A stretch of 64,000 nt of DNA, taken from positions 456,333-520,332 of the forward strand of contig NZ_SJPW01000003.1 in assembly GCF_007860125.1 (NCBI RefSeq), read 5' to 3'. A program made the position numbers and the translations under genes. The DNA is from Rubripirellula tenax (lineage in GTDB: Bacteria > Planctomycetota > Planctomycetia > Pirellulales > Pirellulaceae). Shown here one piece after another: positions 18,795 through 28,604 of this stretch. The notes under the pieces are model-generated. The model had not been told where the DNA came from. It was given only the letters and a program-made list of their open reading frames with translations, and ran no database searches. Position 1 is the first letter of the stretch. The number at the start of each line of letters is the position of its first letter.

Positions 18795-20420
18795 TCAGAT
18801 GCGGCGCCAAAAAGTCGGAAAAATCAACACTAAAACACTGTAGACCTCGACTCGCCCCAGCATCATCAGCCAAACGAAGAGCAATTTCGCACCTTGGCTG
18901 AATCCGGCATAGTTCTTCGTCGGGCCCACCACACCCAGGCCGGGACCAATGTTGTTCAGCGTCGCCGCGACGGCGCTTGCCGAATCCAACAGCTTCTCGT
19001 CCAACGTGTTTTTGCGGATCAATTGCTTCGTCGGGTCACCGCTCGATTCGACCGACCCGGCGGTCTCTGCTTCGGCAACACCCCAAGTGCTGCTGGGCTC
19101 GAACGTGACCAACAAAAACCACGAAACGACAAAGATGGCCAAGATCATGGCGAAATAAACGACGATTCCGTGCGCCAGGTTGGGATCGTCGATCGTCATT
19201 CCGCCAATGCGGAGCCGGCGAATGACTCGCGGGCGATGCGACTTTTCGATTTCTTGCCTCAATATTTTGTAGAACAGGATGTGGCGAATCACCTTCATTC
19301 CACCGCCCGTGCTGCCCGCGCAACCGCCCACAAACATCAGCAACAACAGAATGCCGCGACCGAAGTTGTTCCAACGATCAAAGTCGGCCGTCCCGTAACC
19401 CGTCGTCGTCAACACCGAGACGACCTGGAACATGCCGTTGCGAAGCGAATCGCTGAACGTCGCGAAGCCTGCGTCGCCCGATCGCATTCCAAACACGACC
19501 ACACCAGCGGTCACGACTGCAATGATGCCGATGAATGTTCGAAACTCGACATCGCGAAACAACCGCTTGGGTCCGTCCAACAGCGTTAAGTACAACAGCG
19601 TGAAGTTCGAACCGGCCAAGATCATGAACCCGATCGTGGTGTAGTCGATCAGGCTGCTTGTGAACTGTCCGTGGCTGGCGTTGTATGTGCTAAAGCCGCC
19701 GGTCGCCATCGTCCCGAACGCATGACACAACCCGTCGAAGCATGTCATGCCTTCCAACACGTAGGTGATCGTCAAAATAATATTCAGCCCGACGTAGATC
19801 GCGGCAAATGCCAAAGCCGTTGCTTGCATCCGCGGCATACTGCCTTCTTTGGTCGGCCCCGGCATCTCAGCCCTCATCATCGCCTTGCCCGCCGATCCTT
19901 GACCCAGAATCGCGACAAACAAAACGACGATGCCCAGCCCACCCAGGAAGTGCGTCCACGATCTCCAGAACAGGATGCAGTGAGGCACCAAACCGGGCGA
20001 CTCAAGATCCGTCAAAACGGTCGCGCCGGTGGTACTGAATCCGGACTGCGATTCGAACATCGCTTCGATGAACGTGATCGGCGATCCTTCACTGATTTGC
20101 GTGCCCGACAAATAGAACGGAAGCGCCCCCAACACGGTTGCCAAAACCCAGCTGAGCCCGACCACGGCCATCGCTTCTTTTTGAAACAGATGCCCGCCGC
20201 GATGCTTGCGGCCGATGGCTCGAAACACCACGCCGATGAACATGCAGATCGCCATGCTCAACAGAAGTCCACGTGCACCGGCGACCTCGAAACCGTCGGC
20301 CGCCGGCAGATAGGTGCGTTTGGCCAGTGCGGGAATCGCGAACGGCAGACTGAAAGCCATCGATCCGCCGATCAACAAACAAATCGAGCCGAGGACGCGA
20401 AAGAGTAGCGGGAAATTCAA
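18795..20420 (-). CDS. trkH: Potassium uptake channel protein TrkH
   Basis: A 541-aa integral membrane protein of the TrkH/KtrB superfamily. The four pore-loop-like segments can be followed: [38 protein letters not shown], and [11 protein letters not shown], with the charged [16 protein letters not shown] motif typical of TrkH. It moves K+ into the cell under control of the NAD(H)/nucleotide-binding TrkA ring, which is not encoded in this window. It lies upstream of the NfeD gene on the same strand with a short gap. Confidence 0.95.
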   Translation of the reverse strand: MNFPLLFRVLGSICLLIGGSMAFSLPFAIPALAKRTYLPAADGFEVAGARGLLLSMAICMFIGVVFRAIGRKHRGGHLFQKEAMAVVGLSWVLATVLGALPFYLSGTQISEGSPITFIEAMFESQSGFSTTGATVLTDLESPGLVPHCILFWRSWTHFLGGLGIVVLFVAILGQGSAGKAMMRAEMPGPTKEGSMPRMQATALAFAAIYVGLNIILTITYVLEGMTCFDGLCHAFGTMATGGFSTYNASHGQFTSSLIDYTTIGFMILAGSNFTLLYLTLLDGPKRLFRDVEFRTFIGIIAVVTAGVVVFGMRSGDAGFATFSDSLRNGMFQVVSVLTTTGYGTADFDRWNNFGRGILLLLMFVGGCAGSTGGGMKVIRHILFYKILRQEIEKSHRPRVIRRLRIGGMTIDDPNLAHGIVVYFAMILAIFVVSWFLLVTFEPSSTWGVAEAETAGSVESSGDPTKQLIRKNTLDEKLLDSASAVAATLNNIGPGLGVVGPTKNYAGFSQGAKLLFVWLMMLGRVEVYSVLVLIFPTFWRRI

Positions 20421-20643
20421 GGATTTCGGCAGGGGAAAGAGACAGAGATGGCAACCAACGCGACGGTTCTGGGTCGTGAGTTTAACGTCAACCGGGTTAG
20501 TCTGTTAGCTGGCCCGATTTCCCCAGCCCGACTCCCCCTCAGCCCGCCAAACCGGCTTGGTCCCCTCAAATGCCAACCGTTCGTGAACCTCCGGGCCCAA
20601 GGGCATATCATGAACAAAAAACTCCAACGCCCAAGGCAAACGC

Positions 20644-21354
20644 ATGTGTGGCCGAATGACAATGAGGACTCCGCCCACCCAGTGGTGCCAACAGTTCCTG
20701 CCGCAAATCGATCCTTCGGCTTTCGACCTGGACTTTACCGCCCGTTACAACATCGCCCCCACCCAGTCGGTGACCTGCGTCTTGCCGGCCGCGACGACAA
20801 CATCCGACGGCAATGGGTGGTCGGTCGAAATGATCCGCTGGGGTCTGGTTCCGCCCTGGGCGGACGAACTGGGGATCGGCAGTCGCATGATCAACGCTCG
20901 CTGCGAAACCGTCGCCGAAAAGCCGTCGTTTCGAAAAGCATTCACTCACCAACGATGCTTGGTTGTTGTCGACGGCTACTATGAATGGAAAAAGACGGAC
21001 GCCGGAAAACAGCCGTATCTGATCGAGTCCGTCGGGCCACCGGGAACCGTCATCGCGATGGCGGGGTTGTGGGAAACGAACACGAAAGCATCGCCGGACG
21101 GAACACCGATTCGGACTTGCACGATTATAACGACGACGGCCAACGACCAAACGGCGGACGTGCACGACCGTATGCCAGTGATGCTGGACCAGAAAGACTA
21201 TCAAGCTTGGCTGGACCCCGCTTTCACGAATTCGCACGCTTTGCAATCCATGCTGGTGCCCGCGGACTCGGATCAATTGAGGATGATGCCGGTGACACGT
21301 TTCGTGAACAACGCGCGAAACGAAGGCCTCCAATGCGTTGAACCGATGGGATAA
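20644..21354 (+). CDS. SRAP-family abasic-site DNA-protein crosslink protein (YedK/HMCES-like)
   Basis: A 236-aa protein beginning M-C-G-R, so Cys2 becomes the N-terminal catalytic residue that forms a thiazolidine crosslink with abasic sites in single-stranded DNA. The other family signatures are Y-N-I-A-P-T-Q, W-G-L-V-P-x-W, I-N-A-R-x-E-T-V-A-E-K-P-x-F, the catalytic Glu in D-G-Y-Y-E-W-K, and the catalytic His in H-D-R-M-P-V-M-L. The ATG at 20644 is fixed by the need for Cys at position 2. It stands alone between TrkH (divergent) and a beta-barrel candidate. No SOS box was looked for in detail. Confidence 0.95.
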   Translation: MCGRMTMRTPPTQWCQQFLPQIDPSAFDLDFTARYNIAPTQSVTCVLPAATTTSDGNGWSVEMIRWGLVPPWADELGIGSRMINARCETVAEKPSFRKAFTHQRCLVVVDGYYEWKKTDAGKQPYLIESVGPPGTVIAMAGLWETNTKASPDGTPIRTCTIITTTANDQTADVHDRMPVMLDQKDYQAWLDPAFTNSHALQSMLVPADSDQLRMMPVTRFVNNARNEGLQCVEPMG

Positions 21355-21536
21355 AAACTTGCCCAGTCATCACAACCCGACCGATCCGGCGAATTGATGA
21401 CTTCCGGTTAACGAATACGCTCGTTCGTCGATTTTGAGGGAATGTGTTTTTTGGTCCTGTGACACTTGAGGGTAGCGGACCCGATGTTCGATACGAGTTG
21501 TGACACCTCCCCCCGTCAAGCTCGATGGTAACTTCC

Positions 21537-22418
21537 ATGCGTCAACTCATTCTCACTGCATTCATCACCACAGCGATCCTCGCTGTGCGGCCATGCCATG
21601 GCCAAAGCACGATCTCTGATAATCCACTCGAGCTCACGTTTGGAAAAGCGTTCTGGGGTGTCATGCTGCCCGAATACAAAGTCGGCACCGACGCCAATGG
21701 TGGCAACGCTTTTCAAGACGACGGCGACACACTGGGCGCACTGTGGGAATTGAAAGCGGTACGACGTTTTCTTGGAACGCGAACAAGCTTTGAAACCGAA
21801 GCGTTCTACGGACTTGCGCGAGCAAACTCCAACGCGGACACGATCGATGTCGATGTTCCCAATCCGCTAAGCGGTGCCAACAGCGCCTTTTCGGGTGGAC
21901 GCAGTCATTTGGATGCGGACGTCGATCACTATGGATATGACTTCGCGCTTCGAGATACTTGGCAAACGCGTTTCGGTGGTTTGTCCGCCGGTTGCGGATT
22001 CTCTTACATGGCGTTCGACCAAGACTTTAATGTCGAATACGGCGGAGCCCGCTTGTTCAAGGAATCGCTCGACTCAGACTTTGTCGGTGGCAAGGCGTTC
22101 GTTGGTTGGGACGGTTTCGTCCTGGGTCGTGCCAGCAATCTGGACCTGATCTTCGGCTACTACGATATGGACGCCGACTATCACTTTGCGGGTGGCTCGG
22201 TCGCTGGATCCGGAAGCGACAAGATCAGCCGCAACTCGGGGACGGTCGAGGCGTCGTATACGACCCGAGCAAATCTGGGCAAGTGGCTGGTCGGGTTTAC
22301 AACCTCGGCCACCTATATCTCGCGAATCGCAAAGATCGAACGAGCAGCCAATGGTTCGGCAATGCTGGGCACCGACGATGCCGCAACCGTGCGTGCGATG
22401 TTCGAAATCTTCCTTTAA
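21537..22418 (+). CDS. Outer-membrane beta-barrel-like protein, unknown role
   Basis: About 293 aa. The ATG at 21537 starts a clear signal peptide (hydrophobic to about residue 20, ending C-H-G-Q); an ATG at 21525 is also in frame. The mature part is dominated by alternating aromatic/hydrophobic strands and Gly/Asp-rich turns (for example W-L-V-G-F-T-T-S-A-T-Y-I) and ends in F-E-I-F-L, a terminal aromatic pattern consistent with a barrel. No family is recognised with certainty. It ends four bases before the end of a convergent gene. Confidence 0.7.
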   Translation: MRQLILTAFITTAILAVRPCHGQSTISDNPLELTFGKAFWGVMLPEYKVGTDANGGNAFQDDGDTLGALWELKAVRRFLGTRTSFETEAFYGLARANSNADTIDVDVPNPLSGANSAFSGGRSHLDADVDHYGYDFALRDTWQTRFGGLSAGCGFSYMAFDQDFNVEYGGARLFKESLDSDFVGGKAFVGWDGFVLGRASNLDLIFGYYDMDADYHFAGGSVAGSGSDKISRNSGTVEASYTTRANLGKWLVGFTTSATYISRIAKIERAANGSAMLGTDDAATVRAMFEIFL

Positions 22419-22421
22419 TCG

Positions 22422-23162
22422 CTAAGCGATGCGTCGGTATCGCGGACTGTGGCCGGACAGTTGATCCGTCAGATCCGAATGAATCTCGGCAAGCATGTCC
22501 GTCATCAATCGCGTTGACTTACCCCAGTCATAAAGCTGGCCCGAAATGGTCGTGTTCAACGTGATCCGGCTATACCCTTCACACACTTCGATCAAGATGT
22601 GAATTCGCCCTCGATTGGTAATCAATCCGGACGGTAGCTCAGCACTGAGCGAACATTGGTCCGGCCCTTGATGGACCTGATCGATCACCAACGCTTTGGA
22701 TGCGATTGTGCAAAGCGTGGCCAGCATCAAACGCCCCGGCACCGCATCGAAAATGCTTTGAGCCTGGCGGTCCGTCTTGATACCAAGTTTGTCGTAGATT
22801 GGCAGAATCGCCTTGGTAAACTTCGCCAGCGAAAAGCCGATCGGCGAGACCGCATCGAACACTTCCAACAGGTCTTCGCCGGTCACGCCCGGTTGCGATT
22901 TCTTTGCCGATGCAGTGATCCGGTTTCTCGCGACCGGATGATTCAGAACGGTCTGATATTGAATCGACTTCGTCCAATCGGACGCGTCGTCGACCAGAAT
23001 CGCATCCACGATCGCATCGCTGGTTTCAATCGAATGCGTCAACGCGACGTCAAGATCAACGACTTCGGGCGTATCAAAAGGGCCCGCCAAATCTGTTTGG
23101 TTCTTTCCGCAAGCGGCACAAAATCTTGCCGCTCCGTCGGCTCCGCAATGGACACAAAACAT
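22422..23162 (-). CDS. Zinc-ribbon protein, unknown function
   Basis: About 246 aa. The ATG at 23162 places a double Cys zinc ribbon right at the N terminus (C-V-H-C-G then C-A-A-C-G-K), the form common in bacterial membrane- or signalling-associated proteins. A mixed domain of about 180 residues with no membrane helix follows. Its C-terminal half (R-I-H-I-L-I-E-V-C-E-G-Y-S-R-I) looks like a beta sheet with a helical end. No function can be assigned. The frame is open further upstream to 23255, but the ribbon supports the later start. Confidence 0.75.
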   Translation of the reverse strand: MFCVHCGADGAARFCAACGKNQTDLAGPFDTPEVVDLDVALTHSIETSDAIVDAILVDDASDWTKSIQYQTVLNHPVARNRITASAKKSQPGVTGEDLLEVFDAVSPIGFSLAKFTKAILPIYDKLGIKTDRQAQSIFDAVPGRLMLATLCTIASKALVIDQVHQGPDQCSLSAELPSGLITNRGRIHILIEVCEGYSRITLNTTISGQLYDWGKSTRLMTDMLAEIHSDLTDQLSGHSPRYRRIA

Positions 23163-23393
23163 CGGGCTCGCTTCCTGATTCGGATTTTCCGGTTTCCACA
23201 CATGGGACGCTACCGGAAACCGTACCGAAAATCCGAAAGGGGGGGCAAGATGCAATTTTCATCGAGCGACCATGCCAAAACCGCGATCGGATGCCGTCTC
23301 ATTAGTCAACCAGCGTTCACAATGGACGGCAGAACCCGCCGGCTCCCGAACGAAGCAGGAGCCGAGCGAATGCCCGAACTTTCGATAGCGAAA

Positions 23394-24440
23394 TCAAACG
23401 TTCGATCTCGCGATGCGATTTTTGCGTTGGCGAACAAACATGACAGCACCCAACGCCGCGAAAACGGCCAAAGAAGTGGGCTCCGGAACAGCGGCAGCGC
23501 CGATGTTCGCGTAGCCGATGTCTTTGAGAATTCCGATCTCAATGGGCGAGTAAGTTCGAATGTCGAACTGACCTGCGCCGAACGTCGATGAGTGGTTCAT
23601 CATGCTTTCGATCTTTCCGTCCGCCGGATTATAGAAATCCGTGTCCAAGTGGGAGCCTGAGCTGCCGGCTCTCCACGCATTCGGCGAATACAGATAAACG
23701 GGACCGCCGGCGGCGGCGACAGCGTTTGCACCGTTGAATTGCAACCCTGCCATACCCGCGCCGCCAAGGGACGCTGCGTCCCATCGGCCACCATCAAGAA
23801 CGCCCGCAAAGTCGATGATCGAGTTACCGTTCATGTCCGCAACGAACTCATCGAATGGCGACCAAACGGACGCGGTTCCCGGCATATCGCCATAACCGCT
23901 GCTACCGTTCTGGTTGATATCGCTTGCAAATCCAATTGCGTGGGTGAGTTCGTGAATCGCGGTGGAAATTAGATCGAGCTGGCCCGGACCAATGACGTCC
24001 AGAGGAGCCCAATCGAAGTTTTGGAAGTCCCAACTGACGCTACCGTCTGCACCAGGACTAGGGTCCGCGCCGCCAAGAATCTTTGTCATCACGTCGCCGC
24101 GGCCAGAAAAACCATTCGAAGCTGGTCTCGCTCCACTGAAGTTAGAGCCCGCGCTCGCCAACAGACTGCTGTCGGTCGTATCCCCTTTCACATCCAAGTC
24201 GATGCTGGCCGAATAGCTTGGCCCAAGAACCGACGACACGTAGTCGCCGGCGCGTTGCAAGCCAGCTCGTCGATCGGCAACGACTTGGCCATTGGCATTG
24301 AATCCAACGTCCACGGCATCAAGAAAGTTAAAGTTGAAGATCACACCAGCAAATGCTTGGTTCGTTGTCGCGAAACCGACAGAGAACGCAAGGGCCGTCA
24401 GAAACAAAACACTGCAATGACGTTGAATTCTTCGACGCAT
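23394..24440 (-). CDS. PEP-CTERM zinc metalloprotease-like protein
   Basis: A 348-aa secreted protein. A signal peptide runs to about residue 31. A zinc-binding H-E-L-T-H-A-I-G-F motif sits around residues 160-168, embedded in text typical of NF038122-type metalloproteases (A-x-H-E-x-x-H-x-x-G-F, later S-M-M-N-H). The C terminus is a PEP-CTERM sorting signal: V-P-E-P-T-S, a hydrophobic helix, then R-Q-R-K-N-R. It is thus exported and handled by an exosortase-like enzyme. The start at 24440 has AAGGTGAG upstream. The substrate is unknown. Confidence 0.88.
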   Translation of the reverse strand: MRRRIQRHCSVLFLTALAFSVGFATTNQAFAGVIFNFNFLDAVDVGFNANGQVVADRRAGLQRAGDYVSSVLGPSYSASIDLDVKGDTTDSSLLASAGSNFSGARPASNGFSGRGDVMTKILGGADPSPGADGSVSWDFQNFDWAPLDVIGPGQLDLISTAIHELTHAIGFASDINQNGSSGYGDMPGTASVWSPFDEFVADMNGNSIIDFAGVLDGGRWDAASLGGAGMAGLQFNGANAVAAAGGPVYLYSPNAWRAGSSGSHLDTDFYNPADGKIESMMNHSSTFGAGQFDIRTYSPIEIGILKDIGYANIGAAAVPEPTSLAVFAALGAVMFVRQRKNRIARSNV

Positions 24441-24835
24441 GGACTCACCTTCGGGTTGAGAGGTACCACTTGGGGCAACACCGACTGATGCTGAGAGGTA
24501 CTCATTTCGATTACTAAAACGCCCAGCAAGGAGCAGGCATATACCGCCACCGCAACTCTGGGGACATAGGCCGCATTCACCGACTTTCCCAATTAGCAAA
24601 AACAAGCAGGCTCCAGCGAAATTTCCTCCTCAAAGTCGAAATCCATTGCGAGTTCCCGTTGCGTAACCGCCTAACCCGGCCTCCTCGCCTTGGATTGTAT
24701 CCCTGCTATGTGGATTCGGCGGCCGGGTCCACCCACGACAAACGTCGGCGGGCGATAGACTTCCTGGTTGGGCGACCGCGATAGGTCACGTGTGACGACG
24801 CACAAATCCGAAATTTGAACAAACGAGAGTCGCTT
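24441..24835 (+). other. Intergenic region, no gene seen
   Basis: About 395 bases between divergently placed genes. It should contain the promoter of the PEP-CTERM protease gene (minus) and of the small gene at 24836 (plus). Open frames here lack domain-like composition. Confidence 0.4.
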
Positions 24836-25246
24836 GTGAACGAAATTCGACTGGAATACTTCTTCCTGCCGATTTACCTGCAACTGCAATCGAATCCGGG
24901 TAGCGAAGATGTCGTCGTGGATCAACGAACCATACTTGGAACCTTTGAATTCTTGCGGTTGCCGGTACAAGCCGCGTTCCATTTTGCAGCACTGCTAGAG
25001 CAAGGCGCCGACAATGCATCGAGTACGCCCGTCGTTGACGGAGACGTGGGGGAAATCAGTGGTATCTTTGTCCGCAAGCTTGGAACGGGAAGCATCCGCG
25101 TCGGACTCTCGGTGAAACGCGCCGGTTCCATCCGGCTTGCGATCTACACAACGGTGGGCAGAAAACGCCACCGAAGCCGACCAAAGATCTCAGTCTCCGA
25201 GGCGCGCCGTTTTGCCACCTTTCTTCGACAAGCCAATGCCAATTGA
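24836..25246 (+). CDS. Possible small protein, unknown function
   Basis: A candidate of about 136 aa from GTG at 24836 (GAGAG eight bases upstream; a TTG at 24815 is also possible). The translation has a believable globular look: amphipathic N-terminal part, V-V-V-D-Q-R-T-I-L-G-T-F-E-F-L, R-L-A-I-Y-T-T-V-G-R-K, and a closing helix S-V-S-E-A-R-R-F-A-T-F-L-R-Q-A. No signal peptide or family was recognised. The region has no better frame on either strand, so it is listed with moderate confidence. Confidence 0.45.
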   Translation: MNEIRLEYFFLPIYLQLQSNPGSEDVVVDQRTILGTFEFLRLPVQAAFHFAALLEQGADNASSTPVVDGDVGEISGIFVRKLGTGSIRVGLSVKRAGSIRLAIYTTVGRKRHRSRPKISVSEARRFATFLRQANAN

Positions 25247-25414
25247 GATGCTGCCCAACGCGTACAAATTCAAAAACAACTTGAAGTACTGCGAATCGAA
25301 ACTGACGGACTAACACAGCAAGCTTCCAAGACATCGGCGTCACCGACGCGACCGAGAACAAGCTCCGGCCGATCATGGATGAAGATTCTGTGACTTTCAA
25401 CGAAACGGACCAAA

Positions 25415-27838
25415 ATGACAAAAGCGATATCGTTGTTTTTGATTTGCACATTCACTCTCCTGAGCAATCTTGATGCAAAAGCTGAGCCTGGTTTCAAAGA
25501 TAAGGAATCAGTCGTCAATGATTACACCTTCAGTTGCTGGCTCAATGGCTGGCGAAAGAATGCGAACGATGGAAGTGCGGACATCTTCGGTATTGAAACC
25601 AACGCTTACGGATTTACGCTAGACGTCGCAGATTTCACAAAGGTCGGACTCGGGTTGCTTGACAATCCGATCGGCTATGAACAGGCACTGAATCAGAAAG
25701 CCGAGAAGCTAAAGACACTACCCAGCGCTGAACTGTTGATCGAATTGGAATTGGATGGCCAACCCTATCGGGCCAAGGCTTCTCAGGCAGGACAGGGCGA
25801 CGGTCCGACGCATCTTTATGCGGCTCGTCTGTGGGAATCGGGACGCTTCGTTCAGCACTACGATTTCCAGGGACTTGTTTTTCGCAATGCGAAGAATGAA
25901 ACACTGGCCTGTGATGCAGTCCTGGATCTGGTGGCCTGGCCTGGGAGCTTGACGTTGACGGCCAACGTGGCGGTAAACCAGTCCTATGAGAAGGCATCTC
26001 TGCGACTGGGACTCAACAGCAAGGCGGGGAACTGGAACGAAGAGCTGTTGGTCGAAAATGGCTGGAACGGTGGACAGCAAAAGAGCGTGACGTTGACTTG
26101 CCCGCTTGCTTCGAGTGGGATCATGGAGGAAGCCCAGGCAATTGCCGTTGAGACGCCGGATGGAACGTCTTTTCCGGTACGTTTCGATCCACAGAAGAAT
26201 TGCTACGTGGCGTCTGTGAAGAATCTGAGACGGAGCTGGAAAACGGGCTACACCGACATCCGAAATTATGATGAGTTCAAGATCACGGTCAAAGAATCCG
26301 CTTCGCAAGCCACCTTGCCGTTCATGCTGGATATGCGACCGCCTGCGAACGTGACCGGACTCTGTCCGATGCTGTGTGACGAAGAGGGGCGACCGATCGG
26401 CATCCCCGTGCAGCTGAGTAAGAACTGGCACAACGATTCGATGGGCGCCTACTTCATGCCCTATACCCTTTTGCCAGCCGACAAGACTCGCACCTATCTC
26501 CTTCGCGTGGCCTATGGTTTTTACGGAACACTTCCATCCGCAAGCCATGCCCAGTTGAGCCTACTGGGCTACGTGAATGCCAAGGCAGGCAACGGTCGCT
26601 GGGATCAGCTGGCCATTGGCTGCTGGGGCGAAACGATCTGCTTCGATATGGACATGAGTCTTGTCGATGTTGCGATCACTGATATTCGCATGCTGATGTC
26701 CCGCAACGGACTGAGCGGGCAAAAATGGCAATGGACCGAAGCCGGCTGGGGAGGCGATTGGCTCAACATCGAAGATGCCAACCAGAAGAAGTTTTTTTGG
26801 ACCGATCTCAAAACCGCTTACCTGGCGCACGGCCCTTGCCTAACGGATGTCAAATACGATGGCTTCTATGGCATCAATGGCGAGGTTGATTTTAGAGCTC
26901 AGATTCAAACCACGCGGACGGATGACTACGCCCGCACTTTCCAAAAATTAAGCTACACGTTTACCAGTGATGTCTCGGCGAAGGACATCTCGCTTTACAA
27001 ACTGGGACGCACCAACAACTACAACACACCGACGGTTGCCTACGGCAATCGTGACGGCCTTCTCAAAAAGCGAGAGGTTCCTGATGACCTAAAGCCGGGC
27101 ACGTTGTTCTTGGAACCGGTCGAGTTGTCAGGTTCGGGTCCTCATTGGGTTGCCTTTGCCGGGGCATCGGAAACTGCGAACCCACGGGGAAAACCCAATG
27201 GCTACCGTGCCTTGATTGTTCGTCGGTACGAAGCCTTGGTCGGTGGAAAAACATTTACCCAGCCAACCATCAGCGCCCCAGTCCATTCAGCCACACCTAA
27301 CAACGTTGATATCGAATTGCTTCCGCCCTCGGGTATTCGGAAATTCAGCAGAGGCGATCGCATTGAACTGGACCTAGAACTGATCACTCTACCTCGCGTG
27401 GCCGATGACTATTACGGCCCCAATGAATCCTTTCGTAAACATCTCACAGCCAACGCCAATTCTTGGAAAACCACTCACCGCGAGGCCAGAGGCAACGATC
27501 TGATCGTCTCGGTTTCCGGTGGCACGATGCTTCGAAATTATCCTCTGGTTATCCAGGCCCAGGAGCCAGAGGTCACCGTTGTCATCAAGGGAGGCGTCGG
27601 TGCTGTTCCGATTCGGTTTGAAGGTTTGACTTCCAATCAAGGCTACAGTTTGCATCGCGTTGCCGATGGCAAACGCATCGAACTGGAACAGTCCGTTCAC
27701 GGCCATGACTTCTGGCAGACGGACTTCGATGCAGCTACGAATTCGTACAAGATGAGTTTCAATTTGCCCTTGGACGGATTGGAAGAATCGCAGTGGGTCT
27801 TCACGAGGCTCCGCAGAACACAAAAAAGCAAGGATTGA
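25415..27838 (+). CDS. Large secreted protein, unknown function
   Basis: An 807-aa protein with a signal peptide (M-T-K-A-I-S-L-F-L-I-C-T-F, cleavage near residue 23 after A-K-A). The rest is beta-rich with many aromatic residues (W-L-N-G-W-R-K, N-G-W-N-G-G, W-T-E-A-G-W-G-G-D-W), as in carbohydrate-active or carbohydrate-binding proteins, but no catalytic motif could be identified. Its base and codon use look more A/T-rich than the flanking genes, which may point to transfer. It stands alone: a small gene precedes it by about 170 bases and a MerR regulator follows by 49 bases, separated by a promoter with a palindrome. Confidence 0.85.
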   Translation: MTKAISLFLICTFTLLSNLDAKAEPGFKDKESVVNDYTFSCWLNGWRKNANDGSADIFGIETNAYGFTLDVADFTKVGLGLLDNPIGYEQALNQKAEKLKTLPSAELLIELELDGQPYRAKASQAGQGDGPTHLYAARLWESGRFVQHYDFQGLVFRNAKNETLACDAVLDLVAWPGSLTLTANVAVNQSYEKASLRLGLNSKAGNWNEELLVENGWNGGQQKSVTLTCPLASSGIMEEAQAIAVETPDGTSFPVRFDPQKNCYVASVKNLRRSWKTGYTDIRNYDEFKITVKESASQATLPFMLDMRPPANVTGLCPMLCDEEGRPIGIPVQLSKNWHNDSMGAYFMPYTLLPADKTRTYLLRVAYGFYGTLPSASHAQLSLLGYVNAKAGNGRWDQLAIGCWGETICFDMDMSLVDVAITDIRMLMSRNGLSGQKWQWTEAGWGGDWLNIEDANQKKFFWTDLKTAYLAHGPCLTDVKYDGFYGINGEVDFRAQIQTTRTDDYARTFQKLSYTFTSDVSAKDISLYKLGRTNNYNTPTVAYGNRDGLLKKREVPDDLKPGTLFLEPVELSGSGPHWVAFAGASETANPRGKPNGYRALIVRRYEALVGGKTFTQPTISAPVHSATPNNVDIELLPPSGIRKFSRGDRIELDLELITLPRVADDYYGPNESFRKHLTANANSWKTTHREARGNDLIVSVSGGTMLRNYPLVIQAQEPEVTVVIKGGVGAVPIRFEGLTSNQGYSLHRVADGKRIELEQSVHGHDFWQTDFDAATNSYKMSFNLPLDGLEESQWVFTRLRRTQKSKD

Positions 27839-27852
27839 GTGGAACCGCGACC

Positions 27853-27881
27853 TTGCCACTGTCATATGACAGTGTTACGAT
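27853..27881 (+). promoter_or_regulatory. MerR-type promoter with an 18-bp perfect palindrome
   Basis: TTGCCA (27853-27858) and TACGAT (27876-27881) are separated by 17 bp, or 18 bp if ACGATT is used. The perfect palindrome CACTGTCATATGACAGTG (27857-27874) sits over the spacer. MerR-family regulators bind inverted repeats in exactly this position. The ATG of the MerR gene follows seven bases after TACGAT, so transcription would start at or almost at the start codon, suggesting a leaderless mRNA and autoregulation. Confidence 0.6.
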
Positions 27882-27887
27882 TCAGGC

Positions 27888-28574
27888 ATGGAACGTTTAT
27901 TCTCCATTTCCGAATTGCGAACGATCGCGGCCCGGGCGCTGCAAGACGCGGACTATGTCCCGGCTGCTTCGGCGCGCGTCCGTGATGTGCCCGATACTCG
28001 CACGATCCGCTACTACACGTCGCTGGGGCTGATCGATCGCCCCACCGAGATGCGTGGTCGGACGGCGTTTTACGGATCGCGGCATGTGTTGCAGTTGGTC
28101 GCCATCAAGCGATTGCAGGCCGATAGCCTGACACTGTCAGATATCCAACAGCGACTCGCCGGGATGACGACAAAAAAGCTGCAATCCACTGCCGCATTGC
28201 CCGCCGGCTTCTGGAAGCAAGCGAAACGCTACCTCGACCAGTTGCCGACATCACCCGCGGCCCCCACGTCAAAGATCGAAGCGTCCCAGAACGAAACCGC
28301 GGACGGTGACGAGTTTTGGATCCGCCCCGCGGCGGCGCCGTCGGATCCGACTGGCGCGGCCGGCGAAGTTTCCGGTTGTCGAATTTCACAGTCGCTGCAG
28401 ATCGCATTGCACCCCGATGCACAACTGACCATCACCACATCCACCAGTGCCAAACAGATCGGTCCTGCGAGTCTGCAACGATTACGAGCGGCCGCCGATT
28501 CGCTAATTCGCGAACTGGTTCGCCAGGGTTTGATCGACACACATTCCACATCGACGCGAGACACACGGTCCTAG
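27888..28574 (+). CDS. MerR-family transcriptional regulator
   Basis: A 228-aa regulator. The N-terminal winged-helix has the MerR pattern: I-S-E-L at residues 7-10, then T-I-R-Y-Y-T-S-L-G-L-I-D-R-P at about 38-51, R-G-R-T-A-F-Y-G at 54-61 and L-x-x-I-K-R-L-Q-A at 67-75. About 20 extra residues sit in front of the usual T-I-R-Y-Y motif. The C-terminal half (about 110-228) is Thr/Ser/Pro-rich then helical, with no obvious metal-binding Cys, so the inducer is unknown. It is preceded by an 18-bp palindrome that overlaps its start region and is followed 30 bases later by the VIT-vWA gene, which is its likely target in the same operon. Confidence 0.88.
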   Translation: MERLFSISELRTIAARALQDADYVPAASARVRDVPDTRTIRYYTSLGLIDRPTEMRGRTAFYGSRHVLQLVAIKRLQADSLTLSDIQQRLAGMTTKKLQSTAALPAGFWKQAKRYLDQLPTSPAAPTSKIEASQNETADGDEFWIRPAAAPSDPTGAAGEVSGCRISQSLQIALHPDAQLTITTSTSAKQIGPASLQRLRAAADSLIRELVRQGLIDTHSTSTRDTRS

Positions 28575-28604
28575 GTCCGTTTCTTTTCTTTGGAGGCTTC
28601 TGCC

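Noticed and set aside
18795..20420. TrkH as a possible KtrB-type sodium-coupled subunit
   Set aside because: Length (541 aa) and the extra N-terminal helices fit TrkH rather than the shorter KtrB, so trkH was kept.
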